A DNA stretch of 64,000 nt, from positions 1-64,000 of the forward strand of contig CAJNDS010000134.1 of the NCBI GenBank assembly GCA_905221605.1, given 5' to 3'. Each line of letters starts with the position of its first letter. The stretch's first letter is position 1. The notes beneath the pieces are model-generated. The model was given only the letters and a program-made list of their open reading frames with translations, did not search any database and had not been told where the DNA came from. A program made the translations under genes and the position numbers. Source of the stretch: Symbiodinium natans (taxonomy: Eukaryota > Sar > Dinophyceae > Suessiales > Symbiodiniaceae). Positions 28,393 through 41,699 of this stretch are shown in pieces.

Positions 28393-31250
28393 AGCTTTGT
28401 CGACATGAAGCCCACAGCACCCCTTTAATGGCTTACACTTTATGGCGGAAAGGGCCTACAGGGTTACTTTTGACATCTTATGGTCATCCCTCTCTAAAAT
28501 ACCGAGTCGGTCTCTAACGCTCCCAAGGACCCTGAAAGCATGACCAGGGGATCAGTGTTGCCACTGATGGCCAATGGTGAAGCATGTGTCACTCCGACTG
28601 GTGCAGGGCACGGAACTTCGGCTGTGCCCAGTCCACATGCACGAGAAAACTTCTTAGACTGCAACTTGGCCCACGGCCAGACAGCCCACATCTTCTCAGT
28701 GAAGCCATGGTGGCCATGGCGTGTCTGTCAAAATGCCCCCGCGCGTTAGGCCTTATCTGCTGTCACGTGGCTCGACTGCCAGCCGGCGCTGGAGGAAGCT
28801 CCAGGTGAGTTGTACTTATGGTGGAAGCGGATTTTGCTGTCGTGACTCGCGGTTGTGTGTGCTGCAAGCTCTGAGGCAAGGTCGGCAGAAGCACTTTCTG
28901 CTTGGAGATGTGAAATCAAGGTGTCATAATCTTCTCAAGTCGAGTGGGATTGGACAAACGTGAGTAACAAATTGCGGACTTTGCGCTGCCAGGCGTTTGC
29001 TCCCAACAAGCTTAAAATGAATCCGCATGGACAACACGCATGGGCATTCATGGTGTCTGTTTGTGATACACTGGGACACGATTGGCTACTCAAACCTTTT
29101 CCGAGCTACCATCGCCCTTAAACAAAAACACCACCACAATCCGAAGTGTGAGCCTGCGACATGTCGGGGCCGCATGGCTAGGGCCGCAAGATGTACGACA
29201 TTCCAGTCAGGAGGCAAGCATGGAGAGTTGCAGCCTCGGCTCAGATGTTACGGTGCCGGTTTTTAAACACCCGGACATGTAAACAGACAAACAGGTATTT
29301 CATACTACCTCCGTAGAGCGCGGCGTCAGGCCGCCCAGCATTTTAAACATCCGGAAACCCACCCAGCGCTGCCTTAGCGTTTGCCGCGGCGACATCTGCG
29401 TCAAGACATCATTCACTCAAGAATATAGCAGAATAATCATCTTATCATATAATAGAAATATTGATTATATTAATACCCATCATGATAGTGAAAATAATAA
29501 TGGTAAGAAATAGAATATAAATATAATATACCTCGCTTCTTGGGCCTCATTGCTGTGATCAACTTCTGGAAAAACAGGGCAACCGGGCCCCAGAAAATGC
29601 ACCTTGAGGTGCGCTGCTTAAGGTCTTTCAGCCAGGGGCGTGACAAGCAACCTCAGGCTTCGGGCTTAAGGTACTTCACTTACTTCACTCCACATGTCAC
29701 ATGTAAACAACCAAGGAAACAGCCGGGGCGTGGTGTTGCAACTCCAGTTGCTCACAGTCTTGGTTCAAAAGCTGCAGGACGTACCAACTTGCAACAATGA
29801 CAAAGATGTTGCCAGGCGGACCAGCAAAACAGTATAAGCGGCAACATATCAAGAGGGAAATCTATGTACGTAGCGCTCGAAAAACACATGAGCAACCCGC
29901 ACAATGGGTAGGTCGCAGTTCCTGGTGGCATGGGCGGAGCAGCGGATGAGCGAGGAAACCGGGCGGGCCGCAGCATGCCGCAGCGGCTGCAGCTCAGGGG
30001 CAGAGGGAGGCGCATGGAGGCGCAAGCGGCGGCGCAACGCAGCATGGCTCGCTGTGGGAGGGTGCCGGCTCGCAAGGTATGGCAGTCAACCATGCGGCTT
30101 GAGGGCCAGCTTGGGACAAGGGCACACGCGGACGGCGACAGGAAAGGCAGCAACGTGCTGTTGCGAAAGTGAATGCAATGCGGAAACCGAGACACCACGT
30201 GAAGCCGCATAGGGGCAGCCACAAGCATTTTTCAACTCAGGTTACTGGTCTGACTGAGTATGAACAACGAGCTTTGGGTTGAGGATGCTTCCGGAAACGT
30301 GAAACGTCGAGCGACAAGGTGCTCGTTAGGCGCGTGAAAGGCTGGCATGGAGCAGAGCCGCATTCGGGCATCAGGGCAGTCGTCTCAGCATAATCCGAGC
30401 ACCTGTTTATTCAAACCCCCCACATTCAAAGAATTTTTTTCGGCCGGAAGCCCGCCGAAAGACTACTTTCCATTAGGGTGGATTTCGTATGGGGATACCC
30501 CCCCCCCCCACATTTAAAGGAAAATTTTTTGGGGGGGTTCAAAAATCTGTCGGCAGGCTTCTAGTTTTGCGTGCGGAGATGCGAAGCTACAGCACCTCAG
30601 GGATCTGCAGCCTATTGTTTTTAATAGAGAATCAATACAGGGCCATGGTCCAACTATTGCGGAACCCTGCATTCCTTATTGTGGGGGGTGGGGGGGCCCC
30701 AATTAAACAGGAGCTCGGATTACACCCCCGGCCGCTTCAGCACGTCAAACAACGACACCACAGAAAGCCTGAAGAGCATGGGTTTTCAGGTTCCAACACA
30801 CAGCACACCGCTGCCCCAGCGGACCACAGCAATCCGGCACTCGGCCTGACAGATGATGTGCAAGATGATGAGGGCTGTGAATTTCTTTCCGAAAGTCCTT
30901 GTGAGGTTTGGGGGGTTGTAAAGTCATAGAAGACGCTCCTCTGTCCGACTTCCAAGGCACCTTGCCATGGCTTGATGTCCGTGTAACTCATAGTGCTGAG
31001 GACACTGAGTTGGGATCATCTTTTGAGGAGGCCCAGAACGCTTTGCCCAAAACGAGATTGTCCCAGAAGTGTACAAGATTCTGACGACTTGACCAAGCGA
31101 TGTTTGCCAAGGGTACTTGGGGTGATCAGGGTCCATGGATCTGTCAGGGCCCACATCCTGCAGCGTTCTCTGGTCACAGATACTTTTTCATAGCAAGCTT
31201 GCACACTGGAGGTGACCATCCCGATATCCCTTGAACGCTAAGGACGGCTG
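28393..31250. other. No gene recognised
   Basis: Mixed unique sequence with short ORFs on both strands. There is a small AT-rich island at about 29400-29535 and a C run with a G run at 30499-30535. Confidence 0.5.
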
Positions 31251-31256
31251 AAGTGG

Positions 31257-31390
31257 CTTCGGATGTGGGAAAGGAGTTTGTGGGCAAGGCATCACACAGA
31301 GGTTCAGCGATTGTCGCCGAACACGCTCCATACTGAGCCATACTGCCCTCAGCAGAACAGCAAAGCAGAGCGGTTGGTTCGATCGGTTTT
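31257..31390 (+). pseudogene. Copia-like integrase fragment
   Basis: S-D-V-G-K-E-F-V-G appears in one frame and P-Y-C-P-Q-Q-N-S-K-A-E-R-L-V-R in another, matching the D and E regions of Ty1/copia integrase cores. The frames are separated by a tandem 10-bp duplication (CCATACTGAG/CCATACTGCC) that also creates a stop. Confidence 0.65.
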
Positions 31391-31559
31391 TTTCAGCAGC
31401 GTCACTTTTGTTGCATGGCAGGTTGCCTATATGAGACTCTGGAACGAAGCCGTTCTTGAAGCATCGGTTTTTTCATTGTTTTTGCGTCACAATCCTCGCC
31501 GAGCATGGGCGACACGGTGATGGTACACAAGTCGGATAGCAGTGCGTGTTTGAACCTAG

Positions 31560-32300
31560 AGCAGTCCTCAGAAACCAGTCTTGGCAAACGATAAGAGCTC
31601 CAGGCGGTGAGAAAGCTCGAACATCGCCGCAAGCGACACCAAGTCTGCAAAGCTAAAAGCACGAAAGCAAACACTCTGAGATCCCGACGAATATGCAAGC
31701 GATGTCACCCTTCCCACGCAAAAAGGGAAATAGCGTAATGAGCCGACGCAAGGTTGGCGCAAGCGAAAAGGAGCCCGCAAGACTCAACTGGCACTTGACA
31801 CGCAAGTCAAGGTCGCCAAAGCTGGGGAACCCACGCAAGCAAATTATGAAATTTGTCGGAGCTGAAGCAAAAATGGGCAAAATGAGCTTCCCGATTTTCT
31901 CTTCCAATTCGAAGCATCACTGGGCCCGAGACAAAGCCCCCTGACATGCCTTCTGTCGGCAAAACGAAACCTCAGTCGGAAGATCTGTAACTAAAGCAAA
32001 ATTGCTAGACCAGATACCGCAAGCTGACTTGTATCGGCGGATGCTGACGGGGCCTGTACATGTACAATGCCCGTCTTGAAAGCAAAAAACTCGAACTCTT
32101 CAGCATCCCCCAAACTGGACCCCGGCGAAACCTCCCGAGTCCTATCAGCGTATATTTGGTAACAGCCCCAATCCTGACCGAAGATGGTCGAATTGCGACT
32201 GAAGGAAGGAAAAGAACACTCATACGGAGGTCGACTCCGAGTGTATGCACGGGGAAAGGGGAGACCAGGACTAACCTAACCAGAAACCCCAACCAAGCAC
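31560..32300 (-). mobile_element. 3' part of tyrosine-recombinase element, copy 1
   Basis: Similar along its length to 34700-35290, including the peptide S-L-G-D-A-E-E-F-E-F against S-L-G-E-A-D-E-F-E-F. It was separated from its recombinase part (32940-33431) by a LINE 3' end. Confidence 0.6.
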
Positions 32301-32309
32301 AGAGGCAAG

Positions 32310-32930
32310 TCCTGACAGGAGGGAGGCTGCCCCACTTGCCATATGCTCAGCTGTTTCCATGCGCGTAAGGCACGCGACCGGAAGGAAACTTCACATGCAT
32401 CGGTAATCAACCAGCGCCTGACGAACGCTAGCAAGATGGTCGAGCACTCGGAGATTATGGATTTTGGTACGTGCCGGCAGCGGCCATCCAATCCTTCGCT
32501 GCATGCTATCAGCAGGCAAGTTCGGACGGGAAGCGCGGAAATGCGCACAGCTCCACGCACAGTGGTCCCACGTAGGGGCATAGCACTCTCTGCAAAAGGG
32601 ACACCACAGCTCGGCATGTCCAGTCAGCTGGGATTGGAGTCTGGCCGGGCTGACCACAGCAGCCGTAAGCACCGCACGGCCATGAGCGCAGGTAGCACTC
32701 CACAGCTGAGAAGCTTGCTTGAGACGAGCAGGTTGGAAAATCGGGTTACCCGCAGCCACGGCGTCGAGTCTGCCCGAAGTTCTCCAGGCATCAAACCGCC
32801 GAAAGCGCCATGCTTCTCTGAGTAGGTGCTTGAGACGGTCAAGTTGCAAGTTTTGAGTCCATCTGATGCATTGCCTCGGGACGGCCTGGTGGGTCCAAGA
32901 GCCATTGCGTTGCTGTTGCCAGCCCAGGAA
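32310..32930 (-). pseudogene. LINE 3' end with zinc-knuckle tail
   Basis: Encodes W-C-P-F-C-R-E-C-Y...W-D-H-C-A-W-S-C, then R-P-N-L-P-A-D-S-M-Q-R-R-I-G-W-P and L-D-H-L-A-S-V-R-Q-A-L. This is a Cys/His cluster followed by the G-W-P and L-A-x-V-R segments that close many dinoflagellate non-LTR retrotransposon proteins, as I recall them. The RT part is missing (5' truncated), as usual for a LINE insertion. Confidence 0.65.
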
Positions 32931-32939
32931 GTTGCTATC

Positions 32940-33431
32940 AGCCTGGTCTGGGGTCTTAACCTTGTCAGGCGCCACTGGTCCTGAAGAAACAGGCTCATTC
33001 GAATGCATGGGCTTGGGGATTTGACATAGATGGGGAGGCCACTGCGTGATGAGCAATGGGAAGCTCGGCTGTGCTGCAAAGTCCCCCATTTCTTGCAATG
33101 AGGTTAAAGCAACCCCAGGTTCCGAAACTGGGCACTGACCTCCCCGATACTGAGGGCGACTAGGTCGCCACCCGGAAAGCAATGCTCTCCGAACTATTCT
33201 TTGACCTGCCAAAGGGAGCCAAACATCATCTCGGCCATACAAAGCAACAGAGTTCATTTTATGATGCCCTTGAGGAGCTCGAAGATCTTTGGAAAGCAAA
33301 AGCTGGTTCATGATGGACAGCATGGTAGCCTTCCAAGAGTGCAAAGTGATGTTAGAAGCATGTGTTGGCCCCAACCACTTCGAGGCAAATGCTCGCAGCC
33401 ACTTCAAGCAATTGGCCGAATCTATAATCAT
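32940..33431 (-). pseudogene. Tyrosine recombinase C-terminal domain, copy 1
   Basis: Reads L-H-S-W-K-A-T-M-L-S-I, then R-A-P-Q-G-H-H-K-M-N-S-V-A-L-Y-G-R-D-D-V-W-x-P-L, the K, H-x-x and Tyr region of a lambda-integrase-fold recombinase (the Tyr position is in A-L-Y-G-R-D-D). Upstream domains are absent here. It is fused by accident to the LINE fragment in one open frame. Confidence 0.65.
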
Positions 33432-33469
33432 AAAGTAGCCCCGTCAGCCGAGCACGTTCGAACAAGTGT

Positions 33470-34430
33470 AAGCGTAACGAACGTGCAACGCAGCCCCAAT
33501 GTAGCACAAAAGTGGCCCCGTGGGCAGAGCGAGAAAGCGGCCCAGCGGGCAGAGCAAGCCTCCGCAAGCTGTAAAAGGGCAGAAGAGTGCTTCCCGGAAT
33601 AAACCGTGTAGCCAAATTAGTTGTCTAGAGTGACAGCGAAAATGATGCTTCCGAGCCAGAGCGAGCCCAACAAGGGACAAAAGCAAAGCAGTTCAACAAT
33701 GTGCCAGCATGTACGAGGCCCGGAGGAGCATGCAAGCAACCCAGGGGGAGGAGCGAGCCCAAACGGGCAAACACAACACAACCGAAGCGTGGACTAAACA
33801 GAAGCAGGGGATGCTTCGTGCATGTAGGAGGCCCAGAGGGCAGAGCAAGCTAGCAGCCCAGAGGGCAGAGCAAGCCCAACAAAGGGTAAAGAACGCGGCC
33901 CAACGCGTGGACAATACAAGCAGCGAATGCTTCGTGCAAGCACGGGGCCCAGAGGGCAAAGCGAGCAAGCGACCCAAAGGACCGAGCATTTTCATGACAG
34001 AAACAACGCAATGTTGTAGAAAGCGCGGGTAGCAGACGACAGCACATAAAGCACGCATGCATGATGCCCAGAGGGCAAAGCGAGCAAGCGGCCCAGAGGG
34101 CAGAGCAAACGTAGAGGGTGGAAAGCAGCAATGCTCTGGGCCCAAGGGGGCAGAGCAGCAAGCAGCCCAGGGGGCAGAGCACCCCAACCAAAGGAGCAAT
34201 GGTAAAGTTGTCCAAAGCGTGGACAGTGACAAGCAACACGACTTTTGTCCATGCATACGCCCAGAGGGGCACAGCGAGCAAGCGGCCCAGAGGGCAGCCA
34301 GCCCATAAAAGGCAGAGCGAAATCGTCCGATGCGTGGACAGTCAAAAGCAACGATGAATCTATGCACACCGAAAGCCCAGATGGCCAAGCACGCATGCGG
34401 CCCATCAGGCAGAGCCACTTAGTACGAGCA
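33470..34430. repeat. Degenerate ~110-bp minisatellite
   Basis: Units share GCCCAGAGGGCAGAGCGAGC and GCGTGGACA-like segments, with about eight irregular copies. The Leu/Cys-rich 241-aa minus-strand ORF across it is a product of the repeat. Confidence 0.8.
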
Positions 34431-34699
34431 AACGACGCCCGACCCAGACCAAAAACAAAACTACCAGCCCAATGAAGCAAAATCAGTCGGCATGTTCATA
34501 ACATCCATAAGGCTGACAGATGAAAACGAAGCTACCAAACCGAATCATCACATGAGGCTGTGGGAGAAGCAGAACAAGCCTGACTCTCAGCTCTAGCAAA
34601 ACATACCATGCCATAAATTTCGCCAGAACAAAATGGTAGCGGTAAGCTGAAGCAAGCCAACAAGCATGAGGACCAATCCCTCAACAAGAAGACCGAAAA

Positions 34700-37080
34700 C
34701 CGAATCGCTTTCGGCCAAAGCATCAGGTCGCAACAGGACCGTGAGAAGACAAGGACACCAAGTCTGCAAAGCTAAAAGCACGAAGGCAACGGAAGCGATG
34801 GGACATGCCCAAAATTTTAAGCGAAGCAAAGCACACTGAGCTCCTGACGAAGAGGAGCAAGAGCTTCCCCCAAATGGAAGCAGCGAAAGCTAGCCAAGCA
34901 AGGCTGTAAGCAAAATGAGCCCGCAAGACTCAAGCTGGCGAAAAGACTCGCAAGTCAATTGCCAAAGCAGCTAAGCAAAGCTGTTAAGCGACCAAATGGT
35001 CGCTGCATTTTCAAGCTCAAAGCAGTTGCATAATTGTGCTCGAGACAAAGCCCCGACAAGCTTTACGTCGACAAAAGGACACATCGGGGGGAAGCTCGGA
35101 AATCAAAGCAAAATTAGTGGACCAAATGCCACAAGCCGATTTATATCGGCCAGCAAAAGAAGCTGACTTCGCCTGAACAGGCACAATGCTGTCTTTGAGA
35201 GCAAAAATTCAAACTCATCTGCCTCACCTAAGCTCGAATCCGGCGAGGGCTCCCGACAGGTAGAAGAAGGCTTCGGAGTCCCAGACTCAGCAGGCATCAC
35301 ATCACCTGAAGAAGCAGGTTGACATGGGGGTAAATCATGGGGCCCCAGCATCGGCGAAGCTGTAACTGACTGGGAAGCAACTGGAAGATCAGCTTGAGCT
35401 GTGAAATCCCCCATGTCCTGTAAAGAAGCGAGCTCGACCCCCGGCTCGGAAGCTCGGCATTGCCCACCACGATGTTGAAGACGACTAAGTCGCCAACCTG
35501 AAAGCAAGGCTCGTCTAACCACTCTCTGACCTGCAAGGGGGAGCCATACATCAGCACGACCATATAAAGCAACGAGTCCATTTTGTGATGGCCCTGAAGG
35601 GCTCTCAAGTCCTTGGAAAGCAAAAGCTGGTTCATGATGGACAGCATAGTTGCCTTGCACGAGTGCAAAGTAATGTCGGTAGCATGAGTCGGCCCACTTA
35701 GAGACAAACGCGCGCAAACAGTTAAATACCCAAGCATAGCTGCATGGTTGAAAAGGCATGCCAGCACCTGAAGTGTCGCTGTGGAGAAACAAAGCATCGG
35801 GAATGAAGAAATCACCATGGCCTGACTCAGAAGCAATGCGAGAACGAACTCCTTTCCAAAGGCAGCATGAGCTTGCATGTCCAAGACCGTGAAAGAGAAA
35901 TCACTGGGGTCAAGAGCCCCACAGAAAGCACCCCAAAGGCTGAGCAGCAGAGTCCTCGTAAAGCAACATCATCGCTCACGAATGAAGACCATTCTACATG
36001 CTGTGCATCTGCAAAACGAAGACTGCCCCATATGCAAATCAAGCAAGTTCCAGCCATGCAACGATCCCCAACTGGAGCAAAATCTGAAAGCACAAGCCTC
36101 TCCAACTCAACCACAATGAGTAGCGGCAAAGGCCCTCTTTGCGAGGGGCATCCCCTAAGTTGGTCGACCTCAAAAAGAGGCCTCCATATAAATCAGGAAA
36201 TGGAACCAATGAAGCACGAATATACCATCGCAATGCTTTCACCATGTTGAGGGGCATAGCCAAAGCATCGCCCGACTCTTCTTGCACACACAAAATGACA
36301 TCCATGACCACATGCTGTTGCAAAGCATCCAATGAGTGGCCACAAGCATCAAAAATCTGATCGAAGATCGAAGGTATCGCAATAAAGTGGTGTCACGGTT
36401 CCGGGTGAGCATAGCTGACAAAAGTCGATCAGCATATTTGCTCTCCAGAGCACCCGAGAAAACAGGGCTAAAAGAAGCATGTCGTTGCACAAGATCCTTC
36501 CAGCACCATTTTCCAGTTTTCTCAGTAGGAAACTGCTGGCCTTTCAATGCCGGGGGCCTGGGAGGGGCACAAAAACCCTGCTACTCCGTGTGCTTGAGGG
36601 CAAAGCATTGTCCATCAAAGCAGAGCCAGGAGGCCCAGCCCCCGAAAAAGCATTGGTAATTTCCCGATTGCCAGTAGCTGTCTGCAAGCGATGTGATGGT
36701 CCTGTAAGCTCAGAGGCTGCCCCTCTGTAAGCCGGGACCGGAAGAGGGCTCCCACGAGGAGCCAAAATTGTGCTTTGGGGTGCCGCCAAGGGTTTATCTA
36801 CAGGTTGTCTTGACCTGCAAACCCACCGACCCGACAAGGTGACAGCTCTCTGCCATGCGCTGGAAGCTCCGGGCGAATCACTTGATTAGCTGCCTGTAAA
36901 GGAGAGCAAAAAGCATGCATGTCAAAAGCAAGACTGCGACTGCAAGCATCCCGGCTCGAGACAGCAATGTCCTGCATCAGCCACCACACGCGAGCCACAT
37001 GCTGCGAGGGCACAAACCTTTGCTGCGTTCTCGCTCTTCTAGCAGACAAAGGCCCACACACTATGCGCATAGCACTCCCT
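34700..37080 (-). mobile_element. Tyrosine-recombinase element, copy 2, degenerate
   Basis: From upstream to downstream: a core-binding-like stretch (Y-A-D-R-L-L-S-A-M-L, T-L-L-R-Y-L-R-S-S-I-R-F-L, near 36400), a catalytic Arg region (G-S-L-R-F-A-D-A-Q-H, near 36040), then the H-S-C-K-A-T-M-L-S and L-Q-G-H-H-K segment (near 35600) and, after a frameshift, A-L-Y-G-R-A-D-V-W-x-P-L. Several frame changes show it is dead. It belongs with recombinases of DIRS- or Crypton-type elements; no RT is seen attached. Confidence 0.65.
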
Positions 37081-37829
37081 CAGCGTTCTCGCGCACACTA
37101 ACGGGACGTCACAAACAGTCAAGCACCCACCTCAGGTCCAAAATTCACGCTGGTCCAAAGCACCAATTGCAAAGTGCTATGCGACCCACTGCTCTTGCGC
37201 CGGAGCTATCCAACAGAGGGTCGCTAGAACTTTGAAATGCAGAATAACGCTTGTTGTCATTAATGAAAATGAAAAAACTCATGTTGCGGTAAAAACATGC
37301 TCGTGTCTTCACATGCACACAAACCAGAGGAAACCAACACTGTCGAACGACAACCAAAAACGCTCAACCAAAGAGCGGTGACGGACGTCACACCTTTGGC
37401 GAGCGCCCAGCCAGCACCAGCAAAACTGATTTTTTGCGTTTTTTGCTTCTCTGAAAAACTGCAGAATTTCAGCAGAAACTTTTTTAAAGCGGATGCCTCT
37501 TTGCCACATCAGCAGCACACATAGCATTTCATTCGTGAAGTTCTTTGTCATCATTATGGACGGTCGCCTCGGCAGCCTGCTAGAGCATGCCCTTTCCCAG
37601 CACATCTTCACTTACATGTCCATGTGGAACACTAAAGCAAAAAGTGTGTGTGTGTGTGAACACAGAGGGTTTGCATCACATATCCGCAGGGGGCAGGAGC
37701 ACCTTGGTCGTTCTTCTGCCAAGTTGCTGGAGTTGCTGAAATATCATACTTTCAATCTACCATCTTCTGCCACATCAATGCATGCACACATGAGAACATG
37801 CTCACGACTGACATATGAACACATGCTCC

Positions 37830-38000
37830 GCTGAACTCCACGTTCGAAACTCATGCTTGAATCTGACATGTGACCAAATGCTCCACTGCTCTGCACATTC
37901 TGAACTCATGCTCGAAACTCGCGCTCGAATCTGACATGTGAACACATGTTCCACTGCTCTGCACACTCCGAACTCATGCTCAAATCTGACATGTGGACGA
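37830..38000. repeat. ~60-bp tandem repeat, three units
   Basis: Units contain GAACTCATGCTCGAATCTGA and CATGTG-ACACATG with CACTGCTCTGCACA. Confidence 0.8.
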
Positions 38001-38485
38001 GAAGGCACCACTGCTCAAGCACTCATGTCTGGCAAATCTCTGTCACATGTTCACATGCTAAGTTTGCTCCATCATTCATGTTTGCTCATCTCCACCGCAT
38101 GTCTGGAACTGATCAATACGCTCCGAACCTATGTTCATGCTCATTCACTTGACATGCTCAAACAGCTCTGCTCAGCTGCTGCATTGTCCCTGCTCTGCAA
38201 ACTACACTTCAAGACGTTCAAGCTTGATGGGCTCGAGGTCTGAATTCACCCATGTTCAATGCTCAAATACTGATGCCAGAAACCTGAAAATCACGTTCTT
38301 GAGGAAGTGGTTGAAGCACAGCGATGATCACTGAGGAAATTCAGGCCACAAGTACGACCATGTGGATGGAGAATTGCTGGATGGACGGAAAGTTGTTTTG
38401 CACATGCAGACCGTGTGCTTATCCTCTTCGGGTAGCATTTGAGCCTCTTGTGGGCGCCAAAGGTTCGATGCCGATTGTCTTGCAC

Positions 38486-38694
38486 GGTATGTAAGTCACT
38501 TTGGAGGTGTTTCAAATGAGTCACTTTGCAAGTGTTTCAAATAAGTCATTCCAAGTCACTTTCCAAGTGTTTTAAATAAGTCACTTTCCAAGTGTTTTAA
38601 TGAATCACTTTCCAAGTGTTTCAAATAAGTCACTTGTGTGGGTGTGGGTGTGGGTGTGGATGTGGGTGTGGGTGTGGGTGTGTGTGTGTGTGTG
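38486..38694. repeat. ~30-bp tandem repeat followed by GTGGGT repeat
   Basis: Six units of AAGTCACTTTCCAAGTGTTT-type sequence, then a GTGGGT/GTGTGT run at 38636-38694. The stretch 37100-38485 otherwise shows no gene. Confidence 0.85.
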
Positions 38695-39069
38695 GCTGTG
38701 GGATGTGGTGAATGCAAAAAGGCAGAGGCTCAGGTGACTTCCACGGCAAAGCCTTGGAATATTTAGCAAAAGACAAAGCTAGACCACATTTCCTTTGGTT
38801 CTGTTTTTGAAAATTCGGCTTGGAATCGATTTTTGGGTCTGAACTTTCAATAAAAATCAGCTGAGTTCTTAAAGCATCCGATCTAAGTGAAAAAAACAAT
38901 CCTTTTTAAAAGGCAAAGAGGTGTCTGGCAGTTCTTGACCCCGACACTGCAACAAGTCAAAAGTTTTGCTGCTTTGAACCTCAAAACTGTGTTTGATTGA
39001 AGCTACTTGAAAGGACCTTCACAGTGCAGAAATTGCTGGACGCTGCAAAGAAAGCAATTTTTTATGAGC

Positions 39070-41080
39070 TGATCAAGGCATGCATATATATATATATATG
39101 TATTCTATATTTATTTATTCATTTATTTATTTCTTCATTATTAATGTATTTATGTGTGTATACATATACATATATACATATATATTCTAATATATACATA
39201 TATGTACATATGTGTACATGTTATGTGTACATGTACATATATATATATAAGATATATACATTGTTTATTAATGGTCTTTTCGCGAGCCTCTTGACATTAG
39301 GGTTTAGGGCTTAGGGTTAAGGTTGTGGGGGGTGGGACCTGCGAAGCGCGCCAGGCAATCACACATGTTGCCTTCAGTAGGCATGTGGACACACACACAT
39401 ATGTATATATATACATATATATAGAGAGACATGATTATTATGTCTGCAGACACATTGAAAAAAGATACACATAAATTAGTAAGTAAATAAATAAATAATT
39501 AAATATATATATATATATATGTGTATATACATGTACATATATTCAGAAGCAACAAATGTACAAAACACACGGTTTATACGTATGTACTGTGGAGGTCACT
39601 TCGGCTTCCCTACCTTTTGGAGTTGATTTCTTGCCCTCTTTTTGTGTCTCCAAATCCACCCACCTCGTTGCAAGTAAAAAAATAAGCCTCTCAGTGGGTT
39701 GCAGTCCAAGTCTTGTGTCTTCCCTCAAAATTTGAACAGCAGGCAAGTGACCTCCACAGTTTTCATAGATGCAAAGGTTCACATAAAAGTTTCTGTTTAA
39801 GCATAATTTATGCACATTTATAAAACCCATGAAAAAAACAATATGTATTTAGAAAATCGCACACTTTAGAATGTATATATATATATATATATACATCTAT
39901 ACAATTCGAAAAATAAAACAGGAGGTCGCAGACCTTCTGTCCATCTAATGCATGTGTTTGACTACAAATATAATGCACCATTTCACTTTATGATTGAACT
40001 TTTATGAGATTTTGTAGGGGCGGGGACAAAGGCGAAAAATTTTGAACACGTTAAAATTTTAAACGGTTAAAATTTTCAACAAATGGTGCTTAAGAGGAGG
40101 GAGATTTTTAACAGTTAAAAATTTTAACGCGTTCAGAATTTTCTTTTCTCTTGTTCAAACAAATCAATGATGAACATGAAGGCAAAGCCCTAAGGCTTAA
40201 CCCAAAACCTCACCCCTGCAGCTCTAAGTAAAGATGTAAACCCCTGCCCCTAAACCCTCAACCCTCAACCCTAAATAAACCCATAAACCCCGAAACCTGA
40301 ATAGGTATGCAGTTTTGACTTAACGTGCTACAAAACTAAATGCATATGTGTATGTGTCTCTGCTATGTCTATGTGTATATAGCACAATGCATTATACATA
40401 TTATAAAATCTACACTGTACATCTGTTTAAGTTTTGGGGTCGATGGGTTTAGGGGTTAGGGTGCAAGGTTTAGGGTTTAGGGTCTAGGGTTCAGGGTTTA
40501 GGGCTTACTTGGATTTAAATGTTTGTCTATTATATCTATATATATATATGTATACATATGTATATCGACATACATTCTATGCAGTTACTTGTTGTATAGT
40601 TTTAAATACTGCACCCCTGTTTTTAAGTTTAGGGTTTATGGGTTTAGGTTTAGCAGGGAGGTTTGGGGTTTAGGGTTTTCTACTTGTTCGTGTATAGGTT
40701 TTCCCAATGTTTTTGTTGCTATTTTAGCGTTTTTATCGTTTTGAAGCATCCTAAACCCACAAAAATCACTACACCCTATTTGTCAAACTTGATTTTGGCG
40801 TTTTTTTTTTTGGTTTTCTGCTTGTTTGTGTATGGTTTTTTAGGGTTTAGGGTGGAAGGTTTAGGTTTCAGGGTGGAGGGTCTAGGGTTCGGGGCTAGGG
40901 TTTACTTAGATGTACATGCGTATTATATATGTATACATATGTATTTCAGTACACACAAACATATGCAAATAGATATATATATATATATGTGTATGTATAT
41001 AATAAGAAAATATCACATAACATAATAAAAATATAAGATAATATAATATCATATAATATTACATACATATATACTTCCCC
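39070..41080. other. AT-rich region with TA microsatellites and TTTAGGG remnants
   Basis: TATA-type arrays recur (39081-39260, 39400-39545, 39870-39900, 40535-40560, 40970-41080). Degenerate telomere-type sequence lies at 39295-39325, 40245-40275, 40440-40510, 40625-40680 and 40840-40900. No gene is seen. Confidence 0.75.
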
Positions 41081-41699
41081 TAAATAACATACAGGAGCTC
41101 GAACTGCTTGCTCCTGGAACAAACAAAAACAGGAGGCAACTCAAACACATCCCGTGGCCTTCTCGGCAGGCCCTTCGATCTCCAAAATCCAGATCCTGCA
41201 AGAAGCAGCTGCAGCACATGAAACACTTGCAACCCTTCGGAGTTATGCTGAAGCTGATCCTGCACTTGCTGCTAAGCATGCGCCACACTGGAAACCTTTT
41301 TCCAAGGAAGATGCCCTCCATTGCGCGCATTTGAAAGCTACTGCTCGGGACCCTTTCTCTTAGAAATGTATCTACATCTGCTTGTTGGCCCAGAGCCTGC
41401 CCGCCCAGAGGCTGCCGGCCCAGAGCCTGCGCCGGAGCCTGAGGCTGAAGCTGCTGTCTCCTGGCCAGAGGAGGCGACACTTCGAAAGGAGGAGAGCGCT
41501 GCAGATGTTCGTGCATGGATTTATGCACAGATGCCCTGAGCACTCCTTGTTTGGGCACACCGAGGCCTAAAGCAAGTTTTCCCATTGAAAATTTCGGCAC
41601 GCTAAGCATGCAACTTCTGGATTGTTGTCTTCGACAAGAGGCAGCAGACACACCCAGCCCATTTGCAAGAGTGGCCACAAAGTCAGTCTTCTGAAGTTT

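Noticed and set aside
32391-33431. A 346-codon recombinase-zinc finger fusion gene
   Set aside because: Comparison with the copy at 35 kb shows two different elements joined by insertion.
33693-34418. 241-codon Leu/Cys/Ala-rich minus-strand ORF that looks like a multi-pass membrane protein
   Set aside because: It tracks a degenerate minisatellite; the plus strand shows parallel ORFs with the same periodicity.
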